Shown here: positions 10,701-25,366 of the stretch, in pieces
How the letters are laid out: each line of letters starts with the position of its first letter
Numbering within the stretch: the stretch's first letter is position 1
Source: Corydoras sp. C115
Taxonomy: Eukaryota; Chordata; Actinopteri; Siluriformes; Callichthyidae
Reading direction: 5' to 3'
Assembly (NCBI GenBank): GCA_019802505.1
Contig: JAFMOC010000003.1
Coordinates: forward strand, 6,394,001 to 6,458,000
DNA length: 64,000 nucleotides
The notes under the pieces: generated by a model
Told to the model about the DNA's origin: nothing
The model's database searches: none
The model's input: the letters and a program-made list of their open reading frames with translations, nothing else
Made by a program: the position numbers and the translations under genes

Positions 10701-13700
10701 CCATCCATCATCTTCTGCTTTATCCTCTACTACGGTTGCGGGGGGGGGGGTTCCCCATGGCCATCCAGGGGAGAACGTTTTGGGCGCTGGGCAGATACAC
10801 CCATTACAGTGCACCAATCTATTGCTGGGCACACACTCACTCACACAAACACACTCTATATGGGGTAATTTGGAGAACTCAATTGACCAAAAACCAAAAA
10901 GTACCTGACATGGGGCTCTTGTATTTGGTTTTAATAAAAGGTTATCAGAGATGCAAAAACCTTTGTTTGTTTTCTGAAATAAGGTTTCTGTTTACTAACA
11001 CCTACACTACGGATAATATGTGTATATACTCTCTCATTAGTTAAGAAAATGCATTATTAAATAAAAATAAATGTTGAAATAAACTGAAAATAATCAAGCA
11101 GTAGTAACATTTCAATCTGCTCACATCTATGGATCTATTATCCATAACATGAGTGTTATTTCGATTAAACCAACTTGACCTGTGTCCCCAAACACTTAAG
11201 TGATAAGTGACGCGTCCCTTGGGTGCTTATAATTATTGACCATAAAAAGTGTGTGCTGTGCCAACCGAGCTGTTACAGTGACTGCTGTGTGTGCATGTGT
11301 GTATTTGTGAGTGTGACTTTTTTCATGGTTGCTGCTTAGCAATTAGACTTCACTGATAATATACACTCCATTATAGATAAGAACTTCTACTTACATATGA
11401 ATGTGTGTTTAATTGAATTACTGGAGAGTGGTAAATTTGCATGGGGTGAACATGTTATTTATAACATTTAAGTAATCAAGTCTCACCACGGGTACTGAAT
11501 CTATTTGGTGTCTTATTTTTTAATTATTTAGTGAGATATACTTTTTTGAATGGAGTTGGTGTGAAATGAAATGAATGAAATAAAAATTGGATGAACTAAA
11601 TATGTAAATATATGCTTGTGTATATTTATTATTTGATTACTAGTTTGATATAATTCAACCAAAATTACACTTTAACCACTTTTCATGAGTCTCTTTATCA
11701 CAGTTAAATACATTTTTAATAATTAAAACTGATTTAATATAACCCAGCGATGGATTGATGCCCTCTCCTGGGTCTATCTGCCCAGCGCCCGAGATGTTCT
11801 CCCCTGGATGGGCATGGGGAACCCCACCGGGACCCTGATAGAGGATAAAGCGGGAGATAATGAATGAATGATTTAATATACTTTAGATTCCATTAAATGA
11901 AGCCAGATTGAGTTATTAGATATCATGTGCTCATACTGTCAGAGATCAGAGCGCAGCATTGCGTTCCCCTAGCCCCGCCTTCTAGGCAGCGTGCGCTCTC
12001 CGTGCACCAGGTGAGGTTCATTATTTCCGGGTTCTTTCTATACTATATAAGGCTTCCTGTTTCGCTGTTCGAGTGCGAAGTATTGATCGTCCCACGACAT
12101 ACCAAGCGCTATCCGAGTGATATTCCCTGCATTCTATCTCCTTGATTTACTTCCGTGTTTGTCTCCGTTGGGTGAGTGTGATTTCGATTGTGTTTAGCAT
12201 TAGTGTGTATCTCCGTTTGTTCCCCGATTCTACCTACCTCTCGTCCTCCCTCTCTCTCATCCCTCATCCCCGTCCTTTTCCTTTCCCTTAGTTTAGGATT
12301 CCTGTGTGCATGTGGAGTTTGAGAGGAAAGTCCTTGTCCGTCTATTGTTTATAGTCCCCTTAACCCCTTCTCACTTTTGTTTACTAATCACTCCCTCTGT
12401 CGGTGAATTTAACATTTTTAATCCATCTAGCACTAACCCCTCTTCTATCTCCCGGTTCCCGTTCCCCGTTGGTGTATTTCCTTCCCCGCCGTTCACCTTA
12501 GGTTCCTCCATGTTGCCGCCTCGTCCAGCACTTCACCTCCTCTGTCTTTCTCCTTTTCTATTTAACTTCTCCTTTCCCGCTATTTTCCATTCTCTGTGTT
12601 ATTTTATGTGTTGATGTTGGTTTGTATTCTCTTTTGTGTTTCTGTTCTGCTTGATACCAGGTTCACATCCAGTCCTGGTCGTCAAGCCACGCTCGTGACA
12701 TCCACCGAGTACCACAGTGATTCTGCTGCCGATTACCTCCTCATTCACGTGCTACTCGGTTGCCGCTTTTGTTTGGTTAATAAAACCAACGTTGTTCTGC
12801 ATCTGCGTCTCCCTTGTTCTCATTGAGCCGGACTCGTTACAGAATACTTCGCCACCATGGAGACGGCGGAACAACTTATACAGCGGCTGCTCCAACATCT
12901 CAACGCCCAGGGTCAGGCGATTCAGACTCTTGCCCAGCAGGTCCAGAACCTCACGGTTGGGCCGCGACGGTTCCTCCGGCAGCCACAGCCAGTGCAGCAC
13001 CCGCACCTGTTCCTGTTACCACACAGTCTACAGCCATGATCCCCATCCCTGAACCGCCACTATATTCAGGGCTGTGAGGAGGACTATATTCAGAGCTGTG
13101 AGGAGTTTCTGTTGAAGTTCTCGCTGTTCCTCATCAGCAGACTGCCCATCCCGGATCGCAATGCCATAACCCTCCTCATCTCCCGGCTCACCGGTGAGGC
13201 ATCTTCCTGGGCTGCGGCCATCTGGCTAGCCAATGGTCCCGAGGTCTCCGACCTCCAATGTTTCCTATCGGCGTTCCGTAGCGTCTTCCACCACCCTCGT
13301 CATGCCGTCTCAGCTGGGGATGAGCTGCACCAGTCTACTAAAGGGTAAACCTAAGAAACTGACGTGGGCAGAGAAGGCCGAAGCAGCATTCAGGAGACTT
13401 AAGAAGGCGTTCACCACGGGCCCGGTGCTTGCCCACCCGGACCCTGTGTCTCCTTTTGTCTTCGAGGTCGACGCTTCCTCTCTGGGAGTCAGCGGCATCC
13501 TATACCAACAACAAGGTGAACCTCCGAGACTACGTCCCATTGCATACTTTTCGCGCAAACTCATGCCGGCCGAGCAAAACTACCACATGGGAGATCGGGA
13601 ACTCCTCGCCATGAAACTTGCATTCGAGGAGTGACAGCATTGGCTTATGGGCGCGAAGTTCCACGTACAAGTCATAACAGACCACTGCAATCTGGAGTTC

Positions 13701-16089
13701 CTGAAGTCCGCGCGTCGCCTCAACGCCCGACAAGCCCGATGGTCCCTATTTTTCAATAGGTTCAACTTCACAGTTACTTACCGGCCGGGCAAGGAGAACG
13801 CTAAGGCGGACATCCTCTCCCGTAAGTTCGAGGACCAGGATGAGGCAGAACCCCTGGTCAAATCTATTCTACCTCCCAGTGTGTTCACGCAAACCATTTC
13901 CTGGGAGCTGGACAGCGAGATCCAAGAGATGAACCAGAGGGAACCCCAAGATCCCCCCCCAACAAGACCTGCGTTCCCCTACAGTTCGGGTCATCCAGGG
14001 GCGGAACGCACGTTGGACAAGATAAGGCAGAAGTACTGGTGGCCCGCCATGCGGGCCAATATCAACAGGGACATCGCCTCGTGCGCCACCTGTGCGGCCT
14101 CCAAGTCCCCCTGTCAACTGCCTGCAGGGAAACTCAAGCCCTTACCCATTCCACACCGCCCCTGGAGCCACATAGCTGTCGACTTTATCACAGCCAATTC
14201 CACGAGGCCGTCTGCTGTTGTTCCCGTTGGTGCCCCCATGACGACCCCCCCATGGGGGGGGGGGGGGCTGTGTCAGAGATCAGAGCGCAGCGTTGCGTTC
14301 CCCTAGCCCCACCTTCTAGGCAGCGCGCGCTCTCCGTGCACCAGGTGAGGTTCATTATTTCCAGGTTCTTTCTATGCTATATAAGGCTTCCTGTTGTTCA
14401 AGTGCGAAGTATTGATCGTCCCACGACATACCGAGCGCTATCCGAATGATATTCCCTGCATTCTATCTCCTTGATTTACTTCCATGTTTGTCTCCGTTGA
14501 GTGAGTGTGATTTCAACTGTGTTTAGCATTAGCGTGTATCTCCGTTTCTCTCTCTCTCTCATCCCTCGTCCCCGTCCTTTCCCTCCTTCCCTTAGTTTAG
14601 GATTCCTGTATGTGTGTGGAGTTTGAGAGGAAAGTCCGTGTCCGTCCATTGTTTATAGTCCCCTTAACACAGTCTCACTTTTGTTTACTAATCACTCCCT
14701 CTGTCTGTGAATTTAACACTTTTAATCCATCTAGCACTAACCCCTCTTCTGTCTCCCGTTTCCCGTTCCCCGTCAGTGTATTTCCTTCCCCGCCGTTCAC
14801 CTTAGGTTCCTCCGTGTTGCCGCCTCGTCCAGCACTTCACCTCCTCTGTCTTTCTCCTTTTCTATTTAGCTTATCCTTTCCCACTATTTTCCATTCTCTG
14901 TGTTTATTCTATCTCCCGGTGTTACATTGTGTTGGTGTTGGTTTGTATTCTCCTTTGTCTTTCTGTTCTGCTTGATACCAGGTTCACATCCAGTCCTGGT
15001 CGTCAAGCCACGCTCGTGACATCCACCGAGTACCACAGTGATTCTGCTGCCGATCACCTCCTCATTCTCGTGCTACTCGGTTGCCGCTGTTGTTTGGTTA
15101 ATAAAACCAATGTTGTTCTGCATCTGCGTCTCCCTTATTCTCCTTATTCTCTATCATGTAAACATTTTGGAATATTAACTGTCATGATGTGGTGTGCAAA
15201 AACAATGGAATAATTATGTTATTCAATTTAGGTATAGGCGGCACAGTGGCTTAGTGGTTAGCACGTTCGCCTCTCAGCGCTAGAGATTCCCAGTTCGAAT
15301 CCCCATCTGGGTGGAGTTTCCATGTTCTCTCTGTGTCTGTGTGGGTTTCCTCCCACAGTCCAAAAACATGGATCAAGTCAATTGAATTCTCAAAATTGCC
15401 CCATATAGAGTGTGTCTGTGTGAGTGAGGGTGTGCCCAGCGATGGATTGGTGGCCTGTCCTGGGTCTATCTGCCCAGCGCCCGAGACGTTCTCCCCTAGA
15501 TGGGCATGGGGAACCCCACCACGACCCTAGTAGAGGATAAAGCGGGAGATAATGAATGAATGAATTTAGGTATAAAACACATCGGCCCAAATTTATATTT
15601 TAATGTATTTTAAAAAGGTTTGTAAATGTAGTATGTTTCGTCCTGTGGTTTTGCACCTATGTAACGGGGTGGGCGGGACAGGATTTCTCATGAACAGGAA
15701 CGGGTTTTATGAACATTGCTTCTAAAATACAATAAATTCAAATGTTGGCCGATGGTATCGCCAAAAGTTCCGCTCCTGTCGGTTCTAGAACTCATGAGAT
15801 GTAACAGCTTAAAAAAGCTACACATGTTCATCAGCGAAGCTTCATCATTCATTCATTCATTCATTATCTTCCGCTTTATCCTATATTAGGTTCGCGGTGG
15901 GGTTCCCCATGCCCATCCAGAGGAGAACGTTTCGGGCGCTTGGCAGATACACCCAGGACAGGGCGCCAATCATTCGCTGGGCACACACTCACTCACACAG
16001 ACACGCACACGCACTTTATAATGTTCTCCCCTGGATGGGCATGGGGAACCCCCCCCTCATTCATGAATATATATATATTCATTCATGAA

Positions 16090-16165
<76 letters not shown>

Positions 16166-19100
16166 TTCATTCATTCATTATCTCCCGCTTTTATCCCCTA
16201 TTAGGGTCGCGGTGGGGTTCCCCATGCCCATCCAGGGGAGAACGTCTCAGACGCTGGGCAGATAGACCCAGGCAGGGCGCCAATCCATCACTGGGCACAC
16301 ACTCACTCACACAGACACACTATATGGGGCAATTTGGAGAATTCAATTGACTTGATCCATGTTTTTGGACTGTGGGAGGAAACCGAAGAACCCGGAGGAA
16401 ACCCATGCAGACACGGGGAGAACATGGAAACTCCACCCAGATGGGGATTCGAACCGGGAATCCCTAGTGCTGAGAGGCGAACGTGCTAACCACTAAGCCA
16501 CCGTGCCGCCAATTAAAGTACTTCTAATTAAAGTCCATCACCGAAGGTGCCATCTTTAGGAGAGGAATTCAAAACTTGGTGTTGGTAGCTCAGTGTTTTG
16601 TCTCACCTTGCATCTCAAATTCTGATCCACATGGAGAAAGATCACCTTCTTTCACATCCAAAATCTCCATTAGCTGCTCCACATTCATCCTCGCCGTCAG
16701 TTCACCATTTCTATCACCAATCTGTGGGGAAAAAAAGATTTTACATATTTTACAGACCGATTGCATCTTTAATGATTTATTTAAACACAATCCAGTTGGA
16801 TGAATCCAAATTTCAGTACTGATAATTATTGCTCAAATCACCCTAGTGTCCCCTTTAATAACAAAGTTTCTTGTAAATGCTAATAACACTTGAACAATTG
16901 TCTAGTCTAAGTAGGTTTATGTCATTTTTATTATTAGTGGACTCCTCTGCTGTGTGTATATATGTGTATGTCATATACAGTTGTGATCAAATTTATTCAA
17001 CCCCCAATGCTGCGAAGGGTTTTATGGAATTCATGCACATTTGTAATTGTGTTCATAATGAAATCTTACAAGGACTTGTTAAAGAACTAAATGCAACTAA
17101 GATAGCATCAATTGTTTTTGTCATAAAGTATTAAATGGCCTTTTTGTGATTTCTTCATTGACACAATTATTCAACCCCTTTACAACTACCACTCATAAGA
17201 ACAGAGGTTCATTCCAGTGTTTTCAATCAGGTATTGAAAACACCTGTGGATGTCAACGAGCAGCAATCAAGCATGATAAGCACCAATTAGGCAGATTTAA
17301 AAGGACTGTGATACTCAGCTCCTTCTAGACATCTACTGGTGTGTTTACAAGCATGGTGAAGGCAAGAGAATGGTCCCAGAAGACAAGAGAAGAGGTTATT
17401 GCTCTTCACAAGAATGGCAATGGATATAAAAAGATTGCGAAGTTGTTAAATATTCCAAGAGACACTATCGGAAGTATCATTCGCAAGTTCAAGTTAAAGG
17501 GCAAAGTGGAAACGTTACCTGGTCGTGGCAGAAAGAAGATCCTGACCGCGACTGCTGTGCGCTACCTGAAGCGTAATGTGGAGAAAAATCCCCGCGTGAC
17601 TGCTAAGGAACTGAAAAAAGACCTGTCAGATGTGGGCACTGAAGTTTCAGCTCAGACAATAAGGCGCGCACTGCATAACGAAGACCTCCATGCCAGAACT
17701 CCCAGGCGCACCCCCTTGCTGACTCCAAAGAACAAGAAAAGTCGACTGCAGTATGCCAAAAGTCATGTGGACAAGTCACAAAGGTTTTGGGACAGTGTAC
17801 TGTGGTCAGATGAAACTAAATTAGAACTGTTTGGGACAATGGACCAGCGCTATGTTTGGAGGAGGAAGAACCAGGCTTATGAACAAAAGAACACCTTGCC
17901 TACTGTGAAGCATGGCGGGGGGTCAATTATGCTTTGGGGCTGTTTTGCTTCTAATGGTACAGGAAAGCTTCAACGTGTGCAGGGTACCATGAATTCCCTT
18001 CAGTACCAGGAGATCTTGGAGGAAAATGTGATGGAGTCAGTCACAAACCTGCGGCTTGGGAGACGTTGGACCTTCCAACAGGACAATGATCCGAAGCACA
18101 CATCCAAGTCCACTAGAGCATGGTTGAACATGAAAGGCTGGAACATTCTAGAGTGGCCATCGCAATCACCAGACTTAAATCCAATTGAGAACCTCTGGTG
18201 GGACCTAAAGAAGGCAGTTGCAGTGCGCAAGCCTAAGAATGTGACTGAACTGGAGGCTTTTGCCCATGAAGAATGGGCTAAGATACCCATAGGTCGCTGC
18301 AAGACACTTGTGTCAAGCTATGCTTCACGCTTGAAAGCGGTCATAACTGGAAAAGGATGTTGTACTAAGTACTAAAAAATAATGTCACTAGGGGGTTGAA
18401 TAAAACTGATAATGATGTGAGCACAGTAAAGACATTTGTGGTTATTCCATCATAAATATTATGTTATATTTGTCTAATTACAATTGTCTAATTGTAAATA
18501 AGATGACTGAAATGATCCAAATCAATGTCAAACTGGCCAAAACACTTTATTTCAGTGGGGGTTGAATAAATTTGATCACAACTGTAGTAATGTTATGGCT
18601 TTACAGAATGTGTTTGCTGCTGTATTTTATTTATGTTCATGTTTATGAAAAAAAAACAAGAAAAGAAAAAACAAGAAAAAGTTCATGCTGACCTCTTGGG
18701 AGATGTCAAAGTGCTTGCGGGCATAGTGCAATGCCTGTCGATGGTTTCCTAAAGAAACATAAGCATTTCCTAAACTCCAGCATGCACGACCTTCTCCCAC
18801 CCTGTATCAAAATACATACATCAATTAAATGAGTTCAGCAAAGCTCAAGACTACCAAAGGTTTATACTGTACATTACTACCATATAACCTGAACATACAG
18901 TACACTGATTTTTTTTCCTGTTAGATGTGCCATGACATGTAGTTCATTATTCTTCTACACTAATTTCAATTCTATATAACACGTCCCACCTGTACAGTCC
19001 CATCCATCAGCCCTGAACACTGAACACTGATGTGTCCTAAGTCTGACATGTCATGTATTGGAATGCAAATGTTTATATTATATGCTTTTATATACTTATT

Positions 19101-22100
19101 TGCAATTAAAAAGTAAATCAAACAGACCTTTAACAAGCAAATAATTGGAATTTTGTCTTATCTCATTATCTTCTGCTTAATTCTATACTAGGGACATGTG
19201 TCAAAGGATATTTCCCGTGCTGGGCAGATACACCCAGGACAGGGTGCCAATCCATCGCTGAGCACATGCTCACCTACCTAGACACACACTATATGGGGGC
19301 AATTTACACAGGGGCAATTTAGAGCAGCCAATTCACTTTGCATTCATGTTTTTGGACTTGGAATTTAAACCTGAATCTCCAGTGCTAAGAGGGGAACCAA
19401 TTTTCATATCTATATATGTAAAATATGTAAGTGATTTTTATTCAGAGTTTATTCAGCCCACTGCAAGTTAGGCACCCATTCTCGAAATATTCACGTTATT
19501 TATAATTTACAACCTTGCATATTTTATAATGTGAAAATAAATGAGAGCTCCCAGAGGAATCCCATAAAACCACAAAATCTAGCATTGTTTAGTTTGTCTA
19601 ATATAAACAAATGCAATTACAAGACACAAAATTACAACATAATTATGTTATTATAATTTAAACTTTTAAAAACTGAAGACTTTTGCTTCCAACAGACCTG
19701 TCATTGAGCTCCTGTGCAATAAGCAGGTGTTTGAGGTGGTAGTCAATGGCTCTATCATACTGCTGCAGCAGTGTGTATGTGTTTCCCAAACTGTAACATG
19801 CTTGTGCCTCCATCACCTGGTCCTTTAGCTGCCGAGAGAGCTGCAGTGTTTTTCTAGTGTACACACACAAACAATTTTATAACAGCAGTTCCATTTAGGC
19901 TATATTAAAGAACTTTGATTGCAATGCCATCTATTTTGTATTAAGGTCTTATTTAAATTGCCATAGTGTCACTTATTGAATGCATGCTTGGAATGCCTCC
20001 CACAAATTCTTGTCTGAGAACCTGTTATTGTTCCTGATATATCACTCCACAATTTTTTGTATTGTATCTCTTCTATTTCCTTTATTGGAATAAAGTATTG
20101 CTTTGATTTATTAGCTTAGGCTTAGTTGCTTTTAGCGGGACTGTTACCCTTCCTGTAATGGTCTATAGCATCAGCCAACAGCTATTTATGTTGTTTTCCG
20201 GTGACACTTTGCCCCAGTAACCTAGTTCCCACGCTGATCACACCTACCTGCTCAGCACAGCCCCATATCTGTCTTGCAGTGACTTCATTCCTGTCTGCGT
20301 TTGTCCTATGCTTTTGTCTACTTTGTTTCAAATGTCACCTCCTGAGCTTCCCAGTAGAGCATACTCTGCTTCAGTTAGTTCCTTATCTGTTTTTGTTCTT
20401 TCTATAGCAGAAATGGAACGTTATGCTGGAAATGCATAACCTTTAAGTCATTTTTGCTACAGTGCTCTTTAATGAAGGACACATTCTTTAAACATATCCT
20501 ATTTGTCACTATTGTAAATGTTGAACTTGAATGCTAGCACAGCCCAAAGCATCAATTTATGGGTTAAGGTTGTATTTGTACACAAATTCCTTGTCACATT
20601 GGTTGCAGTAAACCCTGACCGGTAATCTTACAGATATTTATTTATGCTAAATGGTAGGGGCGCCTCTTCCAGACGTCATCATGGCTGTCTGTATAACACA
20701 CCATACTTCAAACTCATGTAAATCATTAAATCATTAATTAATCAATAACTTGTTAATTACTCTCCTTTGAGGTTCTTAGAAATCTTTACTCTTTTTGCCA
20801 TAATATACTTTCACAAATGTCATTTATCTGGTTTAATTCTTTTTTTTTTAGGACTGGTTTAAATTTTTTTTAAGTTTTAAGTACAATTTATGCAGGATTA
20901 TAAAAGCTTGTTTTTTCAGAACTTCCAAACACCATTTTACATCTTAATACTTACCTGTAGTACTCGGTTGCAGGGTTGAATTGCCCGAGGAAGATGAGCG
21001 CATTACCCAAGTTACTGTATGCTCTTCGCTCTGCTGCTTTATCTCCAAATTCCTTAGCAATGGAAAGTCTCTATCAAGGGACATAAAAATTATAATGACA
21101 TTTACTAGTGTAGGGAGCATGGTGACTTAGTGGTTAGCACGTTTGCCTCACAGCGCTAGAGATTCCCGGTTCGAATCGCCATCTGGGTGGAGTTTCCATG
21201 TTCTCCTCGTGCCCGCGTGGGTTTCCTCCGGGTTCTCCGGTTTCCTCCCACAGTCCAAAAAAATGGATGAAGTCAATTGAGTACTTCAAATTGCCCCATA
21301 TAGTGTGTGAGTGAATGTGTGCCCAGCGATGGATTGGCGCCCTGTCCTGGGTGTATCTGCCCAGCGCCCGAAACGTTCTCCCCTGGATGGGCATGGGGAA
21401 CCCCCCCGTGACCCTAATATAGGATAAAGCGGAAGATAATGTATGGATGGATTTACTAATGTGCAATTATGAATATGTGCATGGATTTATGAAGTTAATA
21501 TTCTTGTAAAAAATTTGAAAAATGCTTCTTAAATAATGTTTAAGCAACATAAGCAACATAAGTTTAAATGTCCTTAAAAACTCACAATTTTTATTTGAGG
21601 AAGCAACAGGAGCTATTATTATATACTTGTGCTTTTATTGCAAACACTAAAAGTTGTTAAAGTTAATAGTTGTTACCTCTCTGTGAAACTTGATAGCTTC
21701 AACAAAATTACCCAGTAGGTAGTGGGTATTTCCAAGGTTACCAAAAGCTCGTCCCTGAGCTGCCCGGTCCCCCAATTCCTTAACCAGTGATAGGTTCATT
21801 CTAAAAGAGAGAAAAAAATGCAGTAATCTAATTTACAGTAATCGCAGGGAAACCACAAAAGTGCGATAACAAAAGATGGTCACTTCTGAAAAATGTATTC
21901 ATAATTTAGTAGTTCATAATGGCATATGCTCCTGTGTCAGGTTCATTGTTTCTGTCAGATCCTACAGTGGATATACATTCAGTCATTCATGAACACACAA
22001 ATATTTGTCCAATCTACCAGAAAATATATGCAAATATATTACCTTAAATATGTAATAAATATGCCTCAAAAAATATACTTATTTATATTTCATTATATAA

Positions 22101-23521
22101 TATTTTATTATTATATTTAATTACATGTTTTTATTTTATTATTCATTTATTTTTAAGAGCGCAAAAATTTAAAAAAAAAAAAATTTAATTATATATTTAT
22201 TATCGTCTCTCACCACTGGGGTTCCAGGTTCGAATTCCGGTGGAGTTTCTATGCTCTCCACGTGTCGCGTGGGTTTTCTATGGTTTCCTCCCATAGTCCA
22301 AAAAATGGATTTAAGTTGAATTAAAATTAAGTTGAACATAAATTGAATGTTCTAATTTGCCCCAGGCAGTACGGTGGCTTAGTGGTTAGCATGTTCGCCT
22401 TTCAGGTATAGGGAATCCTGGTTCAAATCCCAATCTGGGTGGAGTTTCCATGTTCTCCCCATGTCCGCATGGGTTTCCTCTGGGTTCTCTGGTTTCCTCC
22501 CACAGTCCAAAAACATGGATTAAGTCAATTGAATTATCCAAATTGCCCCATATAGAATGTGTTTGAGTGCGTGTCTGTGTGAATGAGTGTGTGCCCAGCG
22601 ATGGATTGGCACCCTTTCCTGGGTGTATCTGCCCAGCGCCTGAGACGTTCTCCCCTGGATGGGCATGGGGAACCCCCCCATGACCCTTACAGAGGATAAA
22701 GTGGAAGGTAATGGATGGATGGAAGGATAATTTGCCCCATATAGAGTGTGGGCCCAACAAATGGATTGGCACCCTATCCTGGGTGTATCTGCCCATCGCC
22801 AGAAATCTTCTTCCCAGGATTGGCATGGGAAACACCCGTGACCCTAGTAGAGGATTAACCGGAAGATAATGAATGAATGAATGAAATAATTATTTATATG
22901 CTATTGTTACTTATTTAAACCTCCTCGGTTTTAGGAATTTTATTTTGACACTTTTTTTTATTTTGACATTTTGACACTATTTCCTCTATTAGGTTGGTGC
23001 ACTGCTGTCACACGTAAGTTCTTTATTTAGTAATTGTTTATTTATCTTCTCTCATGGGTTATACTGTACTTTGTTTTGAGCCCTTTGTTTTTGTTTTTGT
23101 TTGGTTTGGTTGGTTTAGTGTACGAGTTTGGCATCAATATTGTATATTGTAGCTTCTTTTTCCCCTTTTATTGTTTTATTGTTCTAGTTACTATGTTTGT
23201 GTATTTGTGTTCTTTCTAAGTAAATGTGGTTATTATTATTATAAAAATGGTTTAGTTTTGGTTTCTTGTTTCTTTGTAATTCTTTCCTAGCTCTCTCCTA
23301 GTCAGAGTCACATTAAAATAATATTTTATTTAGTTGTTAGTTGCTGGTTAATTACTTAAAATATAAATACATTTAGTTAATGCAGATTCTTTTTCCCCTA
23401 GTGTATTAAATTATCATTCCTAATACACTTACGATTTGCCTAAAGGTCTTGTATAATATTTTAAAATATTTTTTGCAAATAATTCTCATTTATATAATAA
23501 TTAATATATTATATATATACA

Positions 23522-23598
<77 letters not shown>

Positions 23599-25366
23599 AT
23601 ATTATATATATAATAATTCCTGACTTATTAAAATATATGTCAATATATGTGTGTGTCTGTGTAAGGGAGTGTGCCTAACGATGGCTTGGCACCCTGGCCT
23701 GGGTGTATCTTCCCAGTGTCCAAAACTATCTCCCCTGGATGGACATTGGGAACCCCTGGAGTTTCCATGTTCTCCCCGTGTCTACGTGGATTTCCTCCGG
23801 GTTCTCCGTTTCCTCCCACAGTATAAAGCGGAAGATAATGAATTAATATCTTTTGCAACAGCCAGTAATCTATTGCCCATTTTGACAGTGGACAAGGATA
23901 ATCATGGGACCCTGACTGGTCTAGTATTCTCATATCTCTGTTTAGGCCTGGACTTCGCCTAAGTTTATTTTAGATTCAGTCCGTTCTTGGTTAATATCTA
24001 AGTGTAAGTTTACTGCAAAGTAGCCCAAAAGTATTAGTAAACTTTACTAGTAAAAAAAAAAGTTTTGTAGTAAAGTATCTTACTCTATTATTCTTTTTTT
24101 ATTTATAAATGCAAAATTTAGTATTTTTATAATACACTTAATCTGATGTCATTTTATAATAATAATGTTAATATTATTAATAATAATGTTATTAAACTCA
24201 ATTTAATTTATAAATCGCTTTAAAAACAATAATGGCTGCAACAACATGCTGTACAGTGTTGAATTTAAAACAGAAATTATAAACACAAAAATGTAATATA
24301 AGCAATAAAAAAGTGAAAACCAATTAAACCAAAGTAAAATCATGTTGTATTAAAAGCCAAATAGTAAAAAAGTTTTTTAAGACTTAAGTCTGTATTTAAA
24401 AGTGGACAGTGAAGAGGCCTGTCTAATGAATAATGTTGGTTGTTCCAAAGCTTGGGAATCGCGATTAAAAAGGCTCGGACCCCGAGCTTGAGCTTGAACC
24501 TTAGAACCTCCAAGAGCAGCTTATCAGCTGATCTGAGGCACTGTGTGGGTGCATGCAGATGGAGGAACTCAGAGAGGTGAGGCGGTGTGGAGGGCTGCCA
24601 CAATGGGGGAGGGCTGCAGTGGAGGGCTGCCACAATGGGGGTTATGTGTTTTATCTTATGTGATCCCTTTAGAAGTCGGGCAGCAGCGTTCTGCATCAAC
24701 TAGGGGTGTACGATTAAACCTATGTTACTACCTTAATACTAAAATTTTATTCCTTCCTGACAATGTTAATTTACCTTCTACAACATTAATAATCTAGATT
24801 AAATCATTCAGAGCCTTTACTGTTATGAGCTGTGTTTTTTGTTCATTCTGCTATGACACCAACGAATGCCTTAATGGAAACTCACGCTCTACTGAGTATT
24901 ATTTACGGATCATTTTCCTTCACCTCGGAGCTCCTGTATGCTTCTGTAAATATTCTTCATTCAACCCTACCTTCTGATTCCCGCCTACAAAACTAACATT
25001 TACATGTTTTTCCTTTAAATATATTAGTAGTTTACTAATTTAACTGTATTCTAAGCAGTTTCCTAACATTTCTAATCTTATCACTGACCTTTAGACTGAT
25101 TTACTACTGTCATTTTCTAACCATCTAAACCTGGTTCTCTTTTAATAATATTTTAATATTTAATAAGTGAAATATTCCTATTTGCAAAGCAATTGTAATA
25201 CGCACTCATAGAAAGCAGTGGCTCTCTGTAATGTGTCCCTAACATCAGCTGGCAGATCTCCAGGTTCTTGAGAACAACCCCACAGCTGGTGCTTTCCTTT
25301 AGCATGGAACACATTCCCAATGTTATACAGTGCTCGTGCCTCACCAACCTATAAAATAGCAAAATT

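Larger units (their letters stand above)
11937..15142 (+). mobile_element. Internally deleted Ty3/gypsy LTR retrotransposon
   Basis: The 5' LTR is 11937-12841 and the 3' LTR 14271 to about 15142. The internal region of about 1.43 kb is far below the 4-5 kb of a full gypsy. It keeps the start of gag, a mid-gag segment, the connection/RNase H part of pol, the integrase zinc finger and only the beginning of the integrase core. Protease, reverse transcriptase palm and most of integrase are deleted. A G-rich polypurine tract directly precedes the 3' LTR. The LTRs differ by many substitutions and small indels and the 3' LTR lacks its last bases, so it is not recent. It lies antisense in gpsm1 intron 9. 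Confidence 0.92.

Noticed and set aside
15241..15310. tRNA gene in the head of each SINE
   Set aside because: A- and B-box-like motifs are present, but the flanks cannot form a normal tRNA cloverleaf with an acceptor stem, and the unit continues into a SINE body. They are tRNA-derived, not tRNA genes.
17341..17352. Transposase start at 17341
   Set aside because: That codon is GTG. The ATG at 17353 gives the standard 340-residue length and catalytic numbering of the family.
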